Part shown: positions 11,201 to 23,325 of the stretch, one piece after another
Layout of the letters: every line of letters begins with the position of its first letter
Position numbering within the stretch: the first letter of the stretch is position 1
From: Apis mellifera
Taxonomy: Eukaryota > Arthropoda > Insecta > Hymenoptera > Apidae
Reading direction: 5' to 3'
Length of the DNA stretch: 64,000 nucleotides
NCBI RefSeq assembly: GCF_003254395.2
Contig: NC_037648.1
Location: forward strand, 15,376,330-15,440,329
The notes under the pieces: generated by a model
Databases searched by the model: none
Told to the model about the DNA's origin: nothing
What the model saw: only the letters and a program-made list of their open reading frames with translations
Translations under genes and position numbers: made by a program

Positions 11201-14200
11201 TAAGATAAAGTTGCTTCATTGTTATTAAATACTTGATTCAATTCTAATACTACTTTTTTTTTTTATATATATATATACTTTCTTTGAAGTAACTCGGAAA
11301 AACAATTCGAAGAATTTAGTGATATTTAAGAATCACCAGACGGATATATATAGATTCATAAATCGATAAATCGATAAATAGATAAAGACAGGTGTTTACT
11401 TCAACTTTCGTTTTCATTTTAATTATTCTTTACGATAGAAAAAAAACAAACATTTGTGATTTCAATATTAACAATTCAATATTTTCTAAATTTTTTTAGA
11501 TCATTATTCGATCGAACTTTTTCTTTCAAATAACAAGTAATTAAGATCGATTTTTAAAGAAATTAAAAATTCTTAAGAATTCTTCTTCAATTTTTTTCTT
11601 CAAACGTGTTTAATTCTTATCGTATTGATAAATGTCCCGATGATTAATCGAATATTTTTGATCAATTTTTTTTGAAATCTCAAAAACTTTATTATCAGAA
11701 GAAAAATGATATATTATTATTGTGAAATTCTTCTGATATTTTTTTTTTATTATTAACATTGTATATACGTACAAAGGTATCGAAAAATAGCGAAAAAGGT
11801 CGCAGGACATTCGTTCGATGGAACCGCGTATTGTAGAGACTGTGTCAAACGCATTATGAATAATACATCGACAGCCGTGACTGAAAATAATATCGCGGGC
11901 GCTTGAAAATTCTGTTGCGGCCTCTCGCTTTCGAAATGTTCGCCTGCTTCTCGCAGAGACTGACCCGAAAAAGGCGATACTTCGCCTTACCTTCGATCGT
12001 GGAATTGTACATCGATTACTAATGATTACTCTGATCTTTTTATCAGGGAAAGTAAAATTATATTTGAAATTTGGATATCTTGATCCTTCTCCCCCCTCTC
12101 TCCTTATTTTTCTTTTTTTTTTTATTTTATTTCGTATCTTTTGTTTTAATAGATTCAATAAATTATATTATAATTATTATACTTTCTGTTTATCATTAAT
12201 AGATAATAAAAAAAATATGCGATTTCTCTTTGCAATTTTTAATTGTTTATTTAAAAAGTATTAAAAATTTTATTAACGAGATTAAACTAAGAATAATATT
12301 TCTATTTTTATTAAAACTTGATTTTAAACATATCTATTATTATTACTACGTTATATTTCGTTTTGAGAAATTGAAATGCATAATTATGCAATCTTTCCTT
12401 TTTTTGTTGAACAAACTTCAGATATTTTTTCCAGAGAACGATAAATGCGATTGATCGATTTTATCGCAAGATTAAAAAAGGAACTCGCAATCACAAGTGG
12501 AATAATAGAAAATTTTCATTTGAATATTCGAACGAAATATCATTTTGCATACACGAAGCAATGTTCGTCGAGCTTCCTTTGATGACAGTTCACGATTTCG
12601 ATTAGTTTCCTCTTCGATAGTTTATATCGACTCGAGAAGAATATTAAGGAGTCGCACTACGCTGTTCCCCATCTATCTTCACGTATCGCCATTTCGATTA
12701 TTCATTTCGTCGAGTTATCGATTAATTTGATCGGGAAATCGATGTTTCCACATCGAAATGCTAAATAATACTTTTTATCGGATTGATTAACGATATTTCT
12801 TTTATTTAATGGATACCGGTTGAAGATCATTTTAACTTCAAAATTTAATTTATCGAGTAATAGAAAACTAATCGAGTAATAATAATTTAAGATTATGCAG
12901 TTATAATTTATAATACATAAAAAGAAGAAAAAAGAAAAGAGAACGATTGAAGTTAACCGAGACTAACTTCAGCCTTGATTGCTACTTCGATAGCAATATT
13001 GTTGTAATAGTTTTTCTCATTACGTCGTAAGTATATTTCTAAATATCAAAATTTAGATTTAATATTTATTTTTTTTTCTTTTTATGTTCAAGGATCTTTA
13101 TCGATTTCACGAATTCTAATTTTGCACGTATCGCTCCATCAAAATTCTTGAACAGCAGTTTCTTAAGTGATTCGAAACAATTTACAACAATAACAACTTC
13201 CGAGGCTGGTTGAAATATCGAATTGTTGCCATTCGAAGCGAGTCAAGAGAAGGTAGTTGCGGTCAGGGAGCTAAGCAAATATATTACGTCAATCAGTGAA
13301 TCGAATATAGATTCATTATGCAAGAAAACGATATCTTACGAGAACGTAATTGAACACCCTTTGTCTCCGGTCAGACAGATTCGTTTCAAAATCGAAGAAA
13401 GATTTCAAATACTCTCTTTACCATAAATCTAAATAGAAATTATATATATATGTATTTTACAATCCTTCCAGTATGCACTTCTTCTTCCAACTTTGTCCAT
13501 CGAAGAATATATTGTGTTTCGACGAACGATTTTTTCGATGAAGTTCGATAAAGTATTTATTTATTAAAAGAAGAAAGAAATAATATGAACGGCCCTGGAT
13601 GATGCTACATCAATTTAAATGTCGGTGTTTCATGCTTTAATTTAGAACTTAACTATATCGTGGAGGCTACGGTGTAACAGGAAGCGGTTAATTCAGGTCA
13701 GTTCGGAGGAAAACTGTGCAACGGGGCCTGCCTCCGAACGATCGCTCGCGCCACCTTCCTTTTCCTTTTCCTTTCGAGAAAATAAATTTCGAATTATTTA
13801 GAAAAGTCAATTCAGGACGAGGATGATTAAAGGAATGAAATTTATTTTTTTTTTCCTTTTTATTATTATTATTATTAATCAATTAACGAAAACTGTAATT
13901 ATTTCATGGAGTTTGCTAATTGGTTCGTTTTCAGGATATATAGTTTGTGCAGAATCTTTTTAGAGTCAGTGTCGTTCGAAAGGAAAAAAAAGTCTCCAAG
14001 TTATTATCCGTCCTTCCCCTAGAGAGGAGCGAGAACGTCTATCTATCCGTTTCATTTTAATTACCTTTAATTGGTGTTATGTAAAAGATGGATCGAATTA
14101 TCGGTTGGGTCGCGTCTCCTCGAATGGCAGAATTTACTCTTGGCAGTGCATGGTGTGGTGGCACAGCGTGAAATAGGGGTTCAGAAATTGATCCTCGGTC

Positions 14201-17200
14201 TAGTGATTTTTTTTTCCCCTAATCGTTCCCCTAAGCCTGGATCAAGAAGATTCGCCAAGGCTTTGCACTCGAAGAGGGCATGGGGACTTTTTTTTTTATA
14301 GAAAGAAAAATAGTTGACAAAATAGTCCGCAAGTGGGTCGAAGGAAGAAACGAAAGAGCGAGATGACGGAGAAGGAGAAAGAAGTTGAGGCATGGATCGA
14401 CGATCAATATAAAAAGTGATGGGGAAAAACGTTGTTTGAAAGGACAAATCTTACTAAATGGATACTGTGGATTAATAGTCTGGAGGCTGAGTGACTATCT
14501 TGGTGTTCTAGTGTAAAGTTTGTCTATTTCTTCAATTAACAATGAAGTGGTAATTCATGAGAAAAGATTACAAATCGGGCGGAGAAGGATGAAGAAGAAG
14601 GCGCTCTCAAGAATCTGGAGAGCCTTTGAATTTCAAAATCCAAATTCGAATCCAAATTGAAAATTATCTAAGGAATTTTTTTAATCCAATTAAATCAAAA
14701 TAAGAAATTTTTACGTCTAAACCAGAGGAATCAAGGAACATATAATCCATGACAATTTTCCTTTCCTGATTTTTAGAAATATATATAATTATATAATTCA
14801 GCGAAAAAGAAAAGAAAAATCTAAAAAAATTTTATTCTGGAATCTCGAATAAACTTGAGTAATAATAATAATAATAATAATAATAGATCAGAGCGTGGAA
14901 AACTTATGTTCGAGGAGCATGAGTCGTTCGATCAACATGGATCAAGAGAAGAAAAACAACGTGGAGAATTTAAAAAGCGGCGGCTCGACGACGCCTGCGT
15001 CGCCTACGTTATCGACGCCGCCAACGTTAAACTTGATGGAACAGATCCTTCTGGCGAAAATTGAAAAGCAAAATCTTCATGAAAGCGACGATCTTCACGA
15101 ATCGGATGGCCGAGTTGGGGGGAAGAGAAGGAACATTTTGTTAAGAAGAACGGATTCAATGGACAGTCAAAATAGTGCGAGTACTTATAATTCGTTTTTG
15201 TCCAGTGATTCGGCGTCTAGTGGAAATGTTTATTGCAAATGCGACGACTGTTTGCTGGGAATCGTTGATGACTATCAACGGAATCCATCGGTGGTTGGTA
15301 GAAAAAAGGTAATTAGCTTTACATTTCTAAGAAATATTCCTTCTCGAGTTCTTCTTGAGGAACAATTTAGAATAAAAAAAAAAAAGAAAAAAAGTGTGGG
15401 TTGGTTTTCATCGAAAACACTTTCCAGCGAAACAATTTCTGATCGAGTGTTGTAATAATAAAATACCGAGATATCTTTCTGTTAACACAATTTCTGCTCG
15501 CAACTTATCTTCTCACAATTAATTCTTTCCTCGAGGCTTGCCTCCATTCCGCACGTTTTTTTTTAATTATCGTCTATTCTTTGCTGTGGAAACATGTCGG
15601 AGCCTGTCAATCATAACCTTAACCAGAAGGCACAAGTTATCTAACAATTATTAATCATGTCGGAGAGAATTTAATCGACAATGGATCAAAATCGATAAAA
15701 AAAGAAACTTCCATCTATATTATTCTATCTGTATTCTATCTGTATTCTGTATTAATTATTTTAAATTTATTCGATCGTTTATCATTCGTTAATATGTCTT
15801 CCATTTTAATGTATCGAAAAGCCTCGAGGTAGGTTTTTCGATTCACGAGTTTCGAGAAGTTCACTTTCGAAATCGATCGATATCGTTTTCACTTTTCATT
15901 TCGTATGCCTAGGAATATTCGACCGGGTAATTAAATACTCGTCCCGTCGACAGTCGAATGATCGATTAGAGAATCGATTGGCCAATCGATTCGTTCGTCT
16001 CGATATACGCACAGATCTAAATTCTTCCAACTCCCTCCTATGGAGCCCTGTCAGTCGGCTATTTTTTCTTCGAAGTTCATCGAGTTTTTGCAATTCCATC
16101 AGAGCATGGTCCCAACGAGATAGTAGTGCAGCCTCAATTAACGGCCGTTCCCTTTTCGATCTCATACGTTACCTAATCGGCCACCTTCGATCGCCTCTCG
16201 ATTGCGTTCTAGTTTTCTTCAAAAGAGGAATGCCGACTCTTGAGTTTTCACGCGTCTGAATTGAATTAAATTGGAAAATTTTTTCAAGTTTCAACCGAAC
16301 ATCGTATCATCTCCGAGCAAAAAGGATCGAATCGAGTACGAATAATTTTACGAGTGTTAATATTTAAATATCGAGCGTAGTTTCGATATATATCGAACCG
16401 TAAAACCGAGAAATTTAGAAAAACGATATTGCCTCGTTCAAAGTACGATAAAAACTCATTCGGTGTATTATAATTCAAGATATACTTCACCTTTCGAATG
16501 CAAAATTTGAGAGTTGAATAGTATTCGTGACGTAAATCAGGCGGCTACTGACGCAAAAGTACTTTTAAGGCGTGGATAGGTATGTTACAATCTTTTTCTT
16601 TTTCTTTTTCTTTTTCTTTTTTTTTTTTGTCAATAGCGGAAATTCTTTTTTCCACTTTTTTTTTTTTCTTAACTCACTTTTTCGTATGCAACTGGTTCTC
16701 ATAACGTCTCTTATTCAGGTCGAAGTTATCTTAATTTCGTTTTTAGCGTGCAAATGAAATTTATTATCCAGACATTGCCACGTTGCCATTTAATTGTCCA
16801 TTTTTTACCAATCCAAGTGATTTTCACGACGCACAAGCCTTGGACCCTGTTATCGAATATTTTTTCAACGGATAGTATCTGGGTCAAGGATTTCTCGCTT
16901 TCGTTTCTTCGCTTCTTTATTTCTTCTTCGATCCAGTTTTTCCTGAATTTTATTGCTCTCCGATCCTTTCCAAGTCATTCCACCTGAAAATTTTAACGAT
17001 AAAATACCCTAAGTAATATAACCTAAAAATACCCTAGAAAGGTAAGACACTATATATTCCCCTATATAGAATATTTTCATAATTTCTCGCCTAATTTCTC
17101 TCTCTAAAATTCTAATACTTCTCTTTCTTTTATCCTCTCGTTTCCTTTACTAACTTTTGTACAAAAAATTCCAGATCTCGTCCAAGATATCTTTCGTCGG

Positions 17201-20200
17201 TCAAGCCATGATTCTAAATAAGATAAATATTGTTATTGGACGTTTGACTTGGGGGAAAAAAAAAAGAGAGAACCGAAGCGTTTCAAACGAAACGGAGGAC
17301 ATCGAAGACAAGAAGGTGGAGGCGCACATAACTTTCATATTAAAGCGCGTATATGAATATCGTAAAAATTTCCATAAATGTCACGCGAACACGGAGACCC
17401 AATTTCTACGCGATCGTTGTGCAATCGTGCGAGAGACATGCGCGAAAAATACACGAATTTATCTTTAAACGCGTGAAATTGAATAATTGAATGAAACATT
17501 CTTCAAAATTATTTGCGCTCGATTGTGATACGTGTAACGCACGTGGATGTACGAGGATAAAGAGCGAAGAAGAAACGAAAAGGAATTGAGAGGAATGGCG
17601 GAAGGAGGAGAATGCATCCGTGAAAAATCCGATGAGAAATAACAATTAATTTTATCGCGACATAATCTTTTCCTATTCTTTTTTTCTTTTTTCCTTTTTC
17701 TATATGCTTGGAAAATTTTAATTCCTGCAAGATATAAGAATCATATATTTTCATTTGTTATAACTCTAATATAACAAGATACTTTTTGAAAGAAAATCAA
17801 AAAGGATTATTAATTCTATAGTCTGGATGATGAAATAAGAATTATCACAAGTCGAGCTTTTTCACGTATGATTTATATAAATTTGAATATATATATATTA
17901 CAATGATTTATGAATACACATGTTATTTTAAATTAAAAATATCATTAAAATGCAAAACACCGCGAGGAACATCGACTTCCGGTCAACCGTGGAGGCCCGC
18001 CGACCTCTGAATCGCCCCAACGTTTTGTCCACTCCTGATAATTATGCTAATGACGCTAGCAAGCGTCGGTTAGTTGATGACGCATTTCGATCGTCGTCGA
18101 GTCGACTGCGTTATCCTCGAATCGTCGCCGTGCCTTAATTTGTGCCTTGGAAAAAGTTACTTAACCCGCCTAAGTAACGGATTTATAAACGTCAGTGAAG
18201 TGAAATTTGTCATTTCGATCGTGATTTCATTAAATATTCAGTCTTGGCTATAATATCATACGACGATCTTCTTCCGTTCAGTGATCAAGTGTAAAATAAC
18301 AATTGGTCGGTTGTGTACGTGTTGGAAGTGGAAAGAGATCTGAAAACGAGTTGGAAAAGGAAATTTGAGATAATTGTGATTTATCGTGTCGAAAGAAGTG
18401 TTTGAATTATGAAAAAGTGGTGAAACTCTTCCGAAAAAAGTTTCTAACGACAATCATCTTCCGTGCTCAGAATCGACTTTAAAATACTTACTCTGCAAAT
18501 TTGTGGATGAAAAAAATCGCAAGAAATAAATTGAATTTGTTCAAATGTTTAAAACAAGAAGAAATTATCGAAGAATTGTTGCGTCATGTATTCGTGAGAA
18601 AATAGTAACAATTATCGGTGCCACAAACCACAAACGGAAGTCCCTTAAAGTAAACACGCGATAACATTCACCGCATAAAACAATTATCGTTGGGATAATC
18701 TAGAGAAATATTTTTCAAGTTTCCCCTTACGTAAGAACGACCGATAGAAGTGAAGCACGTGTATTCCATGTACGTTCCTCGAGCAATTAACCAAGAAAAC
18801 CAATGAACGACGAATATTATTTATCTTATTTCGATTTATCTTTAAAAAAAATTAAAAGCACGAATAGCTGATTCGATTTTTGATCGAAAGTAAGAAAAAT
18901 ATATAAATTTTAGAAATTTGAATTTGAACAAATTTAACATATCCAATTAAATTCGAGGAAAGAGATTAAATTTGATTTTTCTCAGATATTCAATTGATCG
19001 ATCCATTCGTGCAATTGTATGTATAATTTTTTCAAAGACAGAGGTCGCAAGAAGCACGCAAACTACGCGAAGAATCCGAAGCGGAACGCTCGAGTGGACG
19101 TGTGCATGTATCGCGACTGGAAAACGTCACGTTTGCTTTTAAGCGATATTACGTAATCCGAGCGATCGTGGAACGTAAACAACGGCGACGATTACACGGA
19201 AGACGCATCGAAATCCAAAAAATGTAACTGTGCGATGATTCATCTCTGCAACGATTTGAATACCGCGATACAATTATTATTCCATTATAAAATTCTGCCT
19301 CGTTGATCGTTCGATTAAATCGATGAAATTGAAAGTGGACCTTCTCTAGTGCGGTTTGAAAATTTTAAAACTGTGTATATATTTTTTAAAATCAAAAGAT
19401 AGTGATTTAATTAAATTAAGTGACGAAAGAAATATTAAAAAAAATACTCTTCCATCGTTTTAAAGATCGATCTTTTATTTTCTCATCGGTATAAAAAATA
19501 TATTTGCGATATAGAAAGAAAAGTAAGAAATATCAAATAAAAGTCAAAGTGATTTAAGATGATCAACATATAACAAGTATATTAGAGAGAAATTATTCGT
19601 AACAATGGTGGAGCACGTGACGAGGGAATAAAAGAAGTGGCACACGCGTCGGTTCGCTTTCCAAGCTTGCCTTCCTTCGGCCCGAGGAAGAGGCCTCGAC
19701 GTGGGTGGACGGCTACCAGTCGATCCAGGTGTCTCGATTCGGCCGCAGCTCGTCATTAAGATAATTAACCGGTGTCGAACCGCTTACCAATTACACGAGA
19801 GCCGACTCCTTCTTCTTCTTGAATAATGATAGTGGCCGCATTCGTTGGAATAAAGGAGGGAAAGTGTTTCGACGATTATTGGTAATAATCACCGGGAGGC
19901 ACGCTATATTTTTTGTCAGTGAAATCTTGAGAAGAAAGAAAGAAAATTTTTCAAAAAGAACAATACATATATTTTTCCTGAGAGAATTTCTGGAAAAGAA
20001 TTCTTCTGAAAATATTTTATTTTTACAAATTGGAGAATTTTTGAAAGAGAATTCTAATAATAAATATTTGGAAGTAATTCGAAAAGAAAGGAAAGATAAT
20101 AATTTTATTTCTTCAAAATGAAAGCTTCTGAGAATTTTTATTCATGCGTGGTTCATTAGCATTTAATTTGGGATACGAGGACATGTTGCTTACATTCAAC

Positions 20201-22679
20201 ATTATAATAATAATAATGAGTAAAAATCATTCAATTTATTTTTTTCAAAATTATCTTTCTCGCGCCAGATCTTGGATTAAATAATTGATTTTCAGTTTAT
20301 GTTAATTATTAATCGAAGATGCAGAAGACTTATGACAGAATAACGATACCGAAAATAGTGATTTGCACAAAATCGTTGGAAGATTGTGTGGACAAGGATG
20401 AATGCGACAGAAAATCGTTGAGTCAAAGGAAGATCATTAGGTCGAGAAGTAGAAGGTATTCGAAGCGATTTTCCTCGAGTATAGTCGATCGTCGCTCGCC
20501 ATCTTCCTCTAGAAGCCCGTCACCATCGTTACTAACTTCACAACCTCACCAGGATCACAACAAAGAAAAATCCAAGAATAATCATCATTGTAATCAGGAT
20601 ACTGAAAAATTAAATCAATTAGAAATTGAATCTGATAACTCTAAAGAAGTAAATGATAAGAAAGAAGAGAATTTTATTGTTGATAGACTGCGGAATGATT
20701 TATTTGAATGTGAGAATAAAGAGAAAAGTAATGTTTGCTTGAAGTTTGAAGAAAAGAAGAGAAGAAAGAAGAGTTTAGATGATGTAAAGATATTAAGAAA
20801 CGATAGAATTGACAGTTATAAAAGTAACCTCAAGTGTGATAAATGTTCTAAATATCAGAGTAATGGAGAGGAAGTTTGTTTGGAAAATTGTTCGGGATAT
20901 CAACAATATTTAAGGTTGTTGGAAGTTCCTCAAATTAATTTGGAATGGGGAGAAGGCAGTAGTGGTGATGATTTAAGTTCTGAATGGGATTCGGATTACA
21001 CGGATAAATCGAACGAAAAAAAGATCCCGAAGGTAACAACGGGAAAGAATGATCTTTGAAAATAAATTAAATATATTTTTTTATAAAGCAATAAAGTTTC
21101 TTAAAATTATTATTTCCCGTAAATAATTATTAATAATAATATCAATAACGAAAAAGATAATAGAATTTATTTTAATGATAATTTTTTCTTAAATTTTTTT
21201 CAGTCATCAGGATGGAGAAAACTTAGAAACATTGTCCATTGGACACCCTTTTTCCAAACCTATAAGAAACAACGATATCCATGGGTATATAATTTTAATA
21301 ATTTTTTATTTTAAACTATTTAAAATCAATTAAAAATTTCTCAAAATTTTTAAATAATATTTTATAATTTAATATAACGTAATATAATATAACTATATCT
21401 TAAATAATAATATAACAATTAATTTTAAACAAACTATATAAATAAAAGAACATTTATAATTTGATATAATGATATATAATTTTAGGTGCAATTAGCAGGT
21501 CATCAGGGAAATTTCAGAGCAGGACCTACTCCAGGGACAATTTTAAAAAAACTTTGCCCTCAGGAAGAAGCTTGTTTTCGTTTGTTAATGAACGATATAT
21601 TAAGGCCGTACGTTCCAGAATTTAAAGGTGTTTTAGATGTGAAAGATGTAGAAGAAGGTAATGTCGAAGAAACAAATTCAGAAGAAACTCATCAGAAAGA
21701 TGGTTCTAGCGATTCTGTAATCAAAAGGACCGTAGTATCCTCTTACTTGCAACTGCAGGATCTTCTTGGAGATTTTGAACATCCTTGTGTAATGGACTGT
21801 AAAGTTGGAGTTAGGACATATCTAGAATCAGAGCTTGCAAAAGCGAAGGAAAGACCTAAGGTAATATTTAATATCAATGATATTATGTGTCATTAAAATT
21901 CAATTGAGAAAATAAAATTGTTTCAATTATTATCTAATTATTATCTAATAAATATTTAATATCAATGATATTATGTGTCATTAAAATTCAATTGATAAAA
22001 TAAAATAATGTTTCAATTATTATCTAATTTTTATTTTAAACATTTGATTTGTTGTTGTTGCAGTTACGAAAAGATATGTATGAAAAAATGGTACAAGTAG
22101 ATCCAACCGCACCGAATGCTGAGGAACGTCGTGTGCAAGGAGTAACAAAACCAAGATATATGGTTTGGCGTGAAACGATCTCTAGCACAGCAACGTTAGG
22201 TTTCCGCGTTGAGGGTATTAAACTTGCACACGGAGGCTCGTCAAAAGATTTTAAAACGACGAGAACTCGAGAACAGGTTCGTTAAGCATCATAATAAATC
22301 AAATTGGATATAAATCGAATATAACCTTATTTTAAAATCGTATTAGGTTACGGAGGCGTTAAGGCGTTTTGTCGAAGGCTATCCGCATGCAGTACCCAAA
22401 TATATTCAACGCTTAAAAGCGATTAGGGCCACGCTGAAAGCATCGCCGTTTTTTGCTTCACACGAGGTCGTCGGATCTAGTTTGTTGTTTGTTCATGACA
22501 CCAAAAATGCCGGCATATGGATGATTGATTTTGCAAAAACGTTACCTCTGCCTCAACATTTACCAAGAATTCATCATGATGCCGAATGGAAAGTAGGAAA
22601 CCACGAAGATGGATACTTGATAGGTGTAAACAATCTAATAGACATATTTCAAGATATACGAAATTCGGAAGAAACATAG
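6347..22679 (+). CDS. IP3K: inositol-trisphosphate 3-kinase (IP3 3-kinase), multi-promoter gene
   Basis: Phosphorylates Ins(1,4,5)P3 to Ins(1,3,4,5)P4 and so links calcium signalling to higher inositol phosphates. The longest form joins 6347-7235, 7657-7975, 8047-8293, 21204-21284, 21486-21860, 22064-22276 and 22347-22679, all in frame, giving about 818 residues. The catalytic core carries the inositol-polyphosphate-kinase signature P-x-x-x-D-x-K-x-G (PCVMDCKVG, bases 21783-21809) and the IDFAKT metal/ATP motif near the C-terminus. The start at 6347 has a weak context; the next in-frame ATG is at 6917, so the extreme N-terminus is uncertain. Two other 5' blocks give forms of about 463 and 571 residues. 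Family identity is secure; isoform usage is inferred from phase. Confidence 0.9.
6489..6596 (+). other. 35-codon overlapping frame with strong start context
   Basis: ATG with A at -3 and G at +4 opens a frame reading MAASTIINAAAAIG... and stops at TGA after 35 codons. It overlaps the long isoform-A frame in another register. It could be an upstream ORF that represses or re-routes initiation on transcripts starting just 5' of it, with the real isoform-A start then at 6917. Confidence 0.35.
9855..9935 (+). promoter_or_regulatory. cluster of TCAGT initiator motifs, candidate alternative promoter
   Basis: Five TCAGT-type matches, the arthropod initiator core, fall close together in a GC-richer patch (CTTCAGTCAGC, GATCAGTCAGTTGG, AATCAGTGAT, TTAGTCAGTCGG). 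The patch lies upstream of the isoform-B coding exon. No TATA box is obvious. Dispersed-initiation promoter is the likeliest reading, unproven. Confidence 0.3.
14861..14884. repeat. (AAT)n microsatellite
   Basis: Eight AAT units immediately 5' of the isoform-B start region, probably within its 5' untranslated sequence. Confidence 0.85.
14919..15308 (+). CDS. IP3K: IP3 kinase isoform-B first coding exon
   Basis: 130 codons from ATG at 14919 (alternative ATG at 14937, M-D-Q-E-K-K) to the donor AAAAAAG|GTAATT, ending in phase 0 and able to join the shared exon at 21204. The protein is low-complexity and Ser/Thr-rich, with RRTDSMDSQNS and a C-K-C-x-x-C cluster followed by an acidic run. Codon texture and GC content stand out from the surrounding intron. 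Total isoform length is about 463 residues. Confidence 0.75.
16591..16628. repeat. (TTTTTC)n polypyrimidine repeat
   Basis: Four to five TTTTTC units run into a T tract. Simple repeat within an intron. Confidence 0.85.
18188..18300 (+). promoter_or_regulatory. candidate isoform-C promoter
   Basis: Contains ACGTCAGTGAAGTG, TTCAGTCTTGG and GTTCAGTGATCAAGTG, three TCAGT initiator matches in about 90 bases, just 3' of a GC-rich block. Position and composition fit a transcription start whose leader splices to the acceptor at 20295. Inference only. Confidence 0.3.
19605..19810. promoter_or_regulatory. GC-rich intronic island with CACGTG E-box
   Basis: A roughly 50% GC block in an otherwise AT-rich intron, with GAGCACGTGACG at 19611-19622 (a CACGTG E-box of the bHLH-Zip type). 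It has no good coding frame on either strand, so a regulatory element is the best reading. Confidence 0.3.
20319..21032 (+). CDS. IP3K: IP3 kinase isoform-C first coding exon
   Basis: 238 codons from ATG at 20319 to donor AAG|GTAACA, phase 0, joining the shared exon only 171 bases downstream. The sequence is highly charged and disordered: an SR-like patch (RSRSRRYSKRFSSS), a Ser/Pro stretch, a Lys/Glu-rich middle and an acidic end (EGSSGDDLSSEWDSDY). A C-x-x-C pair lies in the middle. Total isoform length is about 571 residues. Confidence 0.8.
21204..22679 (+). CDS. IP3K: IP3 kinase shared calmodulin-binding and catalytic exons
   Basis: Four exons shared by all forms encode 333 residues. The first (81 bases) encodes exactly the calmodulin-binding segment seen before the kinase domain in vertebrate ITPKs (SSGWRKLRNIVHW, then TPFF). 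The second carries the LAGHQGNF nucleotide-loop region, an acidic insert and PCVMDCKVG. The third has the substrate-side segment (RYMVWRE, TLGFRVEGIK). The last has IDFAKTLPLP, the WKVGNHEDGYL segment and the stop. Length and motif order match the ITPK family. Confidence 0.95.
21863..22028. repeat. two-copy tandem duplication of about 88 bases in an IP3K intron
   Basis: AATATTTAATATCAATGATA begins at 21863 and again at 21951. The copies stay nearly identical for about 75 bases, differing by a substitution and a few-base insertion. The first copy begins two bases inside the splice donor. High identity indicates a recent duplication. Confidence 0.9.
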
Positions 22680-23210
22680 TTCCATGAATTTCTTTTTGGG
22701 AAGCATAGGTTAATGCTATAACAAAAAAGGATATCGGATTAATAGACATTGTATATTCTTAATTTTATAAATGTAAATTGCATCCTTATTTGTATTGTAT
22801 TTCTATGACTACTACGTATTTCGTAAAATTTTGTACATAAATTGATACATTGTCACAATGTCTTCAAAACGATATCCTTTCATAAAAAAACGGACCAAAG
22901 ACGTGGTAGCTGTTGCTACCTAAGTATTTCATAAGTATACAGTTTCCTACAATGTAGAAATAATGCACAAAGAGAATCTGTAAAAAATAATTTAAATAAC
23001 ATACTATTATGTAATAAGTTTTATTTAATGCGTTACATGCAACGCTGCCAAGAATCTTCTTGATACAAGAGAACGAAGAAACGTGTTTTTTTGTATTTAA
23101 AATCGTACCATGCATTTGTAAATAATTCGACACTTATAAAAAAATTTCATCTGTTCTCATTTTAAGTATCTCGATGTAAACTCCGTGCCTTGATCCCTGT
23201 CAGCGTGTCG

Positions 23211-23216
23211 AATAAA
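23211..23216 (+). terminator. IP3K polyadenylation signal
   Basis: AATAAA about 530 bases after the stop codon, directly followed by ATTGGACGA and a long T tract that could serve as a downstream U-rich element. Confidence 0.5.
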
Positions 23217-23222
23217 TTGGAC

Positions 23223-23224
<2 letters not shown>

Positions 23225-23257
<33 letters not shown>
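23225..23257. repeat. T33 homopolymer
   Basis: 33 consecutive T between the two convergent genes. Confidence 0.9.
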
Positions 23258-23262
<5 letters not shown>

Positions 23263-23325
23263 CGCCGAATCTAAATAATATAATATGTAACATAAACGTA
23301 ATCCTATGTACGAGCTTCACTAACT

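Larger units (their letters stand above)
8294..14918. other. large IP3K intron with promoter-like islands
   Basis: No protein-coding exon supported. AT-rich DNA is broken by GC-richer blocks at about 9840-10030, 10640-10960, 11780-12010, 12540-12730, 13220-13430 and 13680-14470. These are candidate enhancers or untranslated first exons for isoform B. A 9-base inverted repeat (GTTCGGAGG / CCTCCGAAC, 13701-13739) lies in one of them. Confidence 0.5.
15309..20318. other. IP3K intronic DNA between isoform-B and isoform-C exons
   Basis: No accepted gene. GC-richer blocks lie at 15770-16260 (with an 89-codon antisense frame, see findings), 17160-17640, 17950-18330 and 19030-19830. These probably contain promoters, enhancers and untranslated exons of isoform C. 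An acceptor TTGATTTTCAG ends at 20295, 23 bases before the isoform-C ATG, showing that its 5' leader is spliced. Confidence 0.5.

Noticed and set aside
14071..14301. 76-codon + frame in the IP3K intron
   Set aside because: It lacks an ATG at its opening and has no domain or splice-consistent continuation.
14855..15064. Frame beginning with an Asn run, overlapping isoform B
   Set aside because: The Asn run is the (AAT)n microsatellite read in another frame. The 14919 frame has the proper donor and phase.
17950..18138. 62-codon ATG frame rich in Arg/Ser/Asp
   Set aside because: Lies in a GC-rich promoter-like block just upstream of a candidate transcription start; ends with no family resemblance. 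More likely regulatory DNA.
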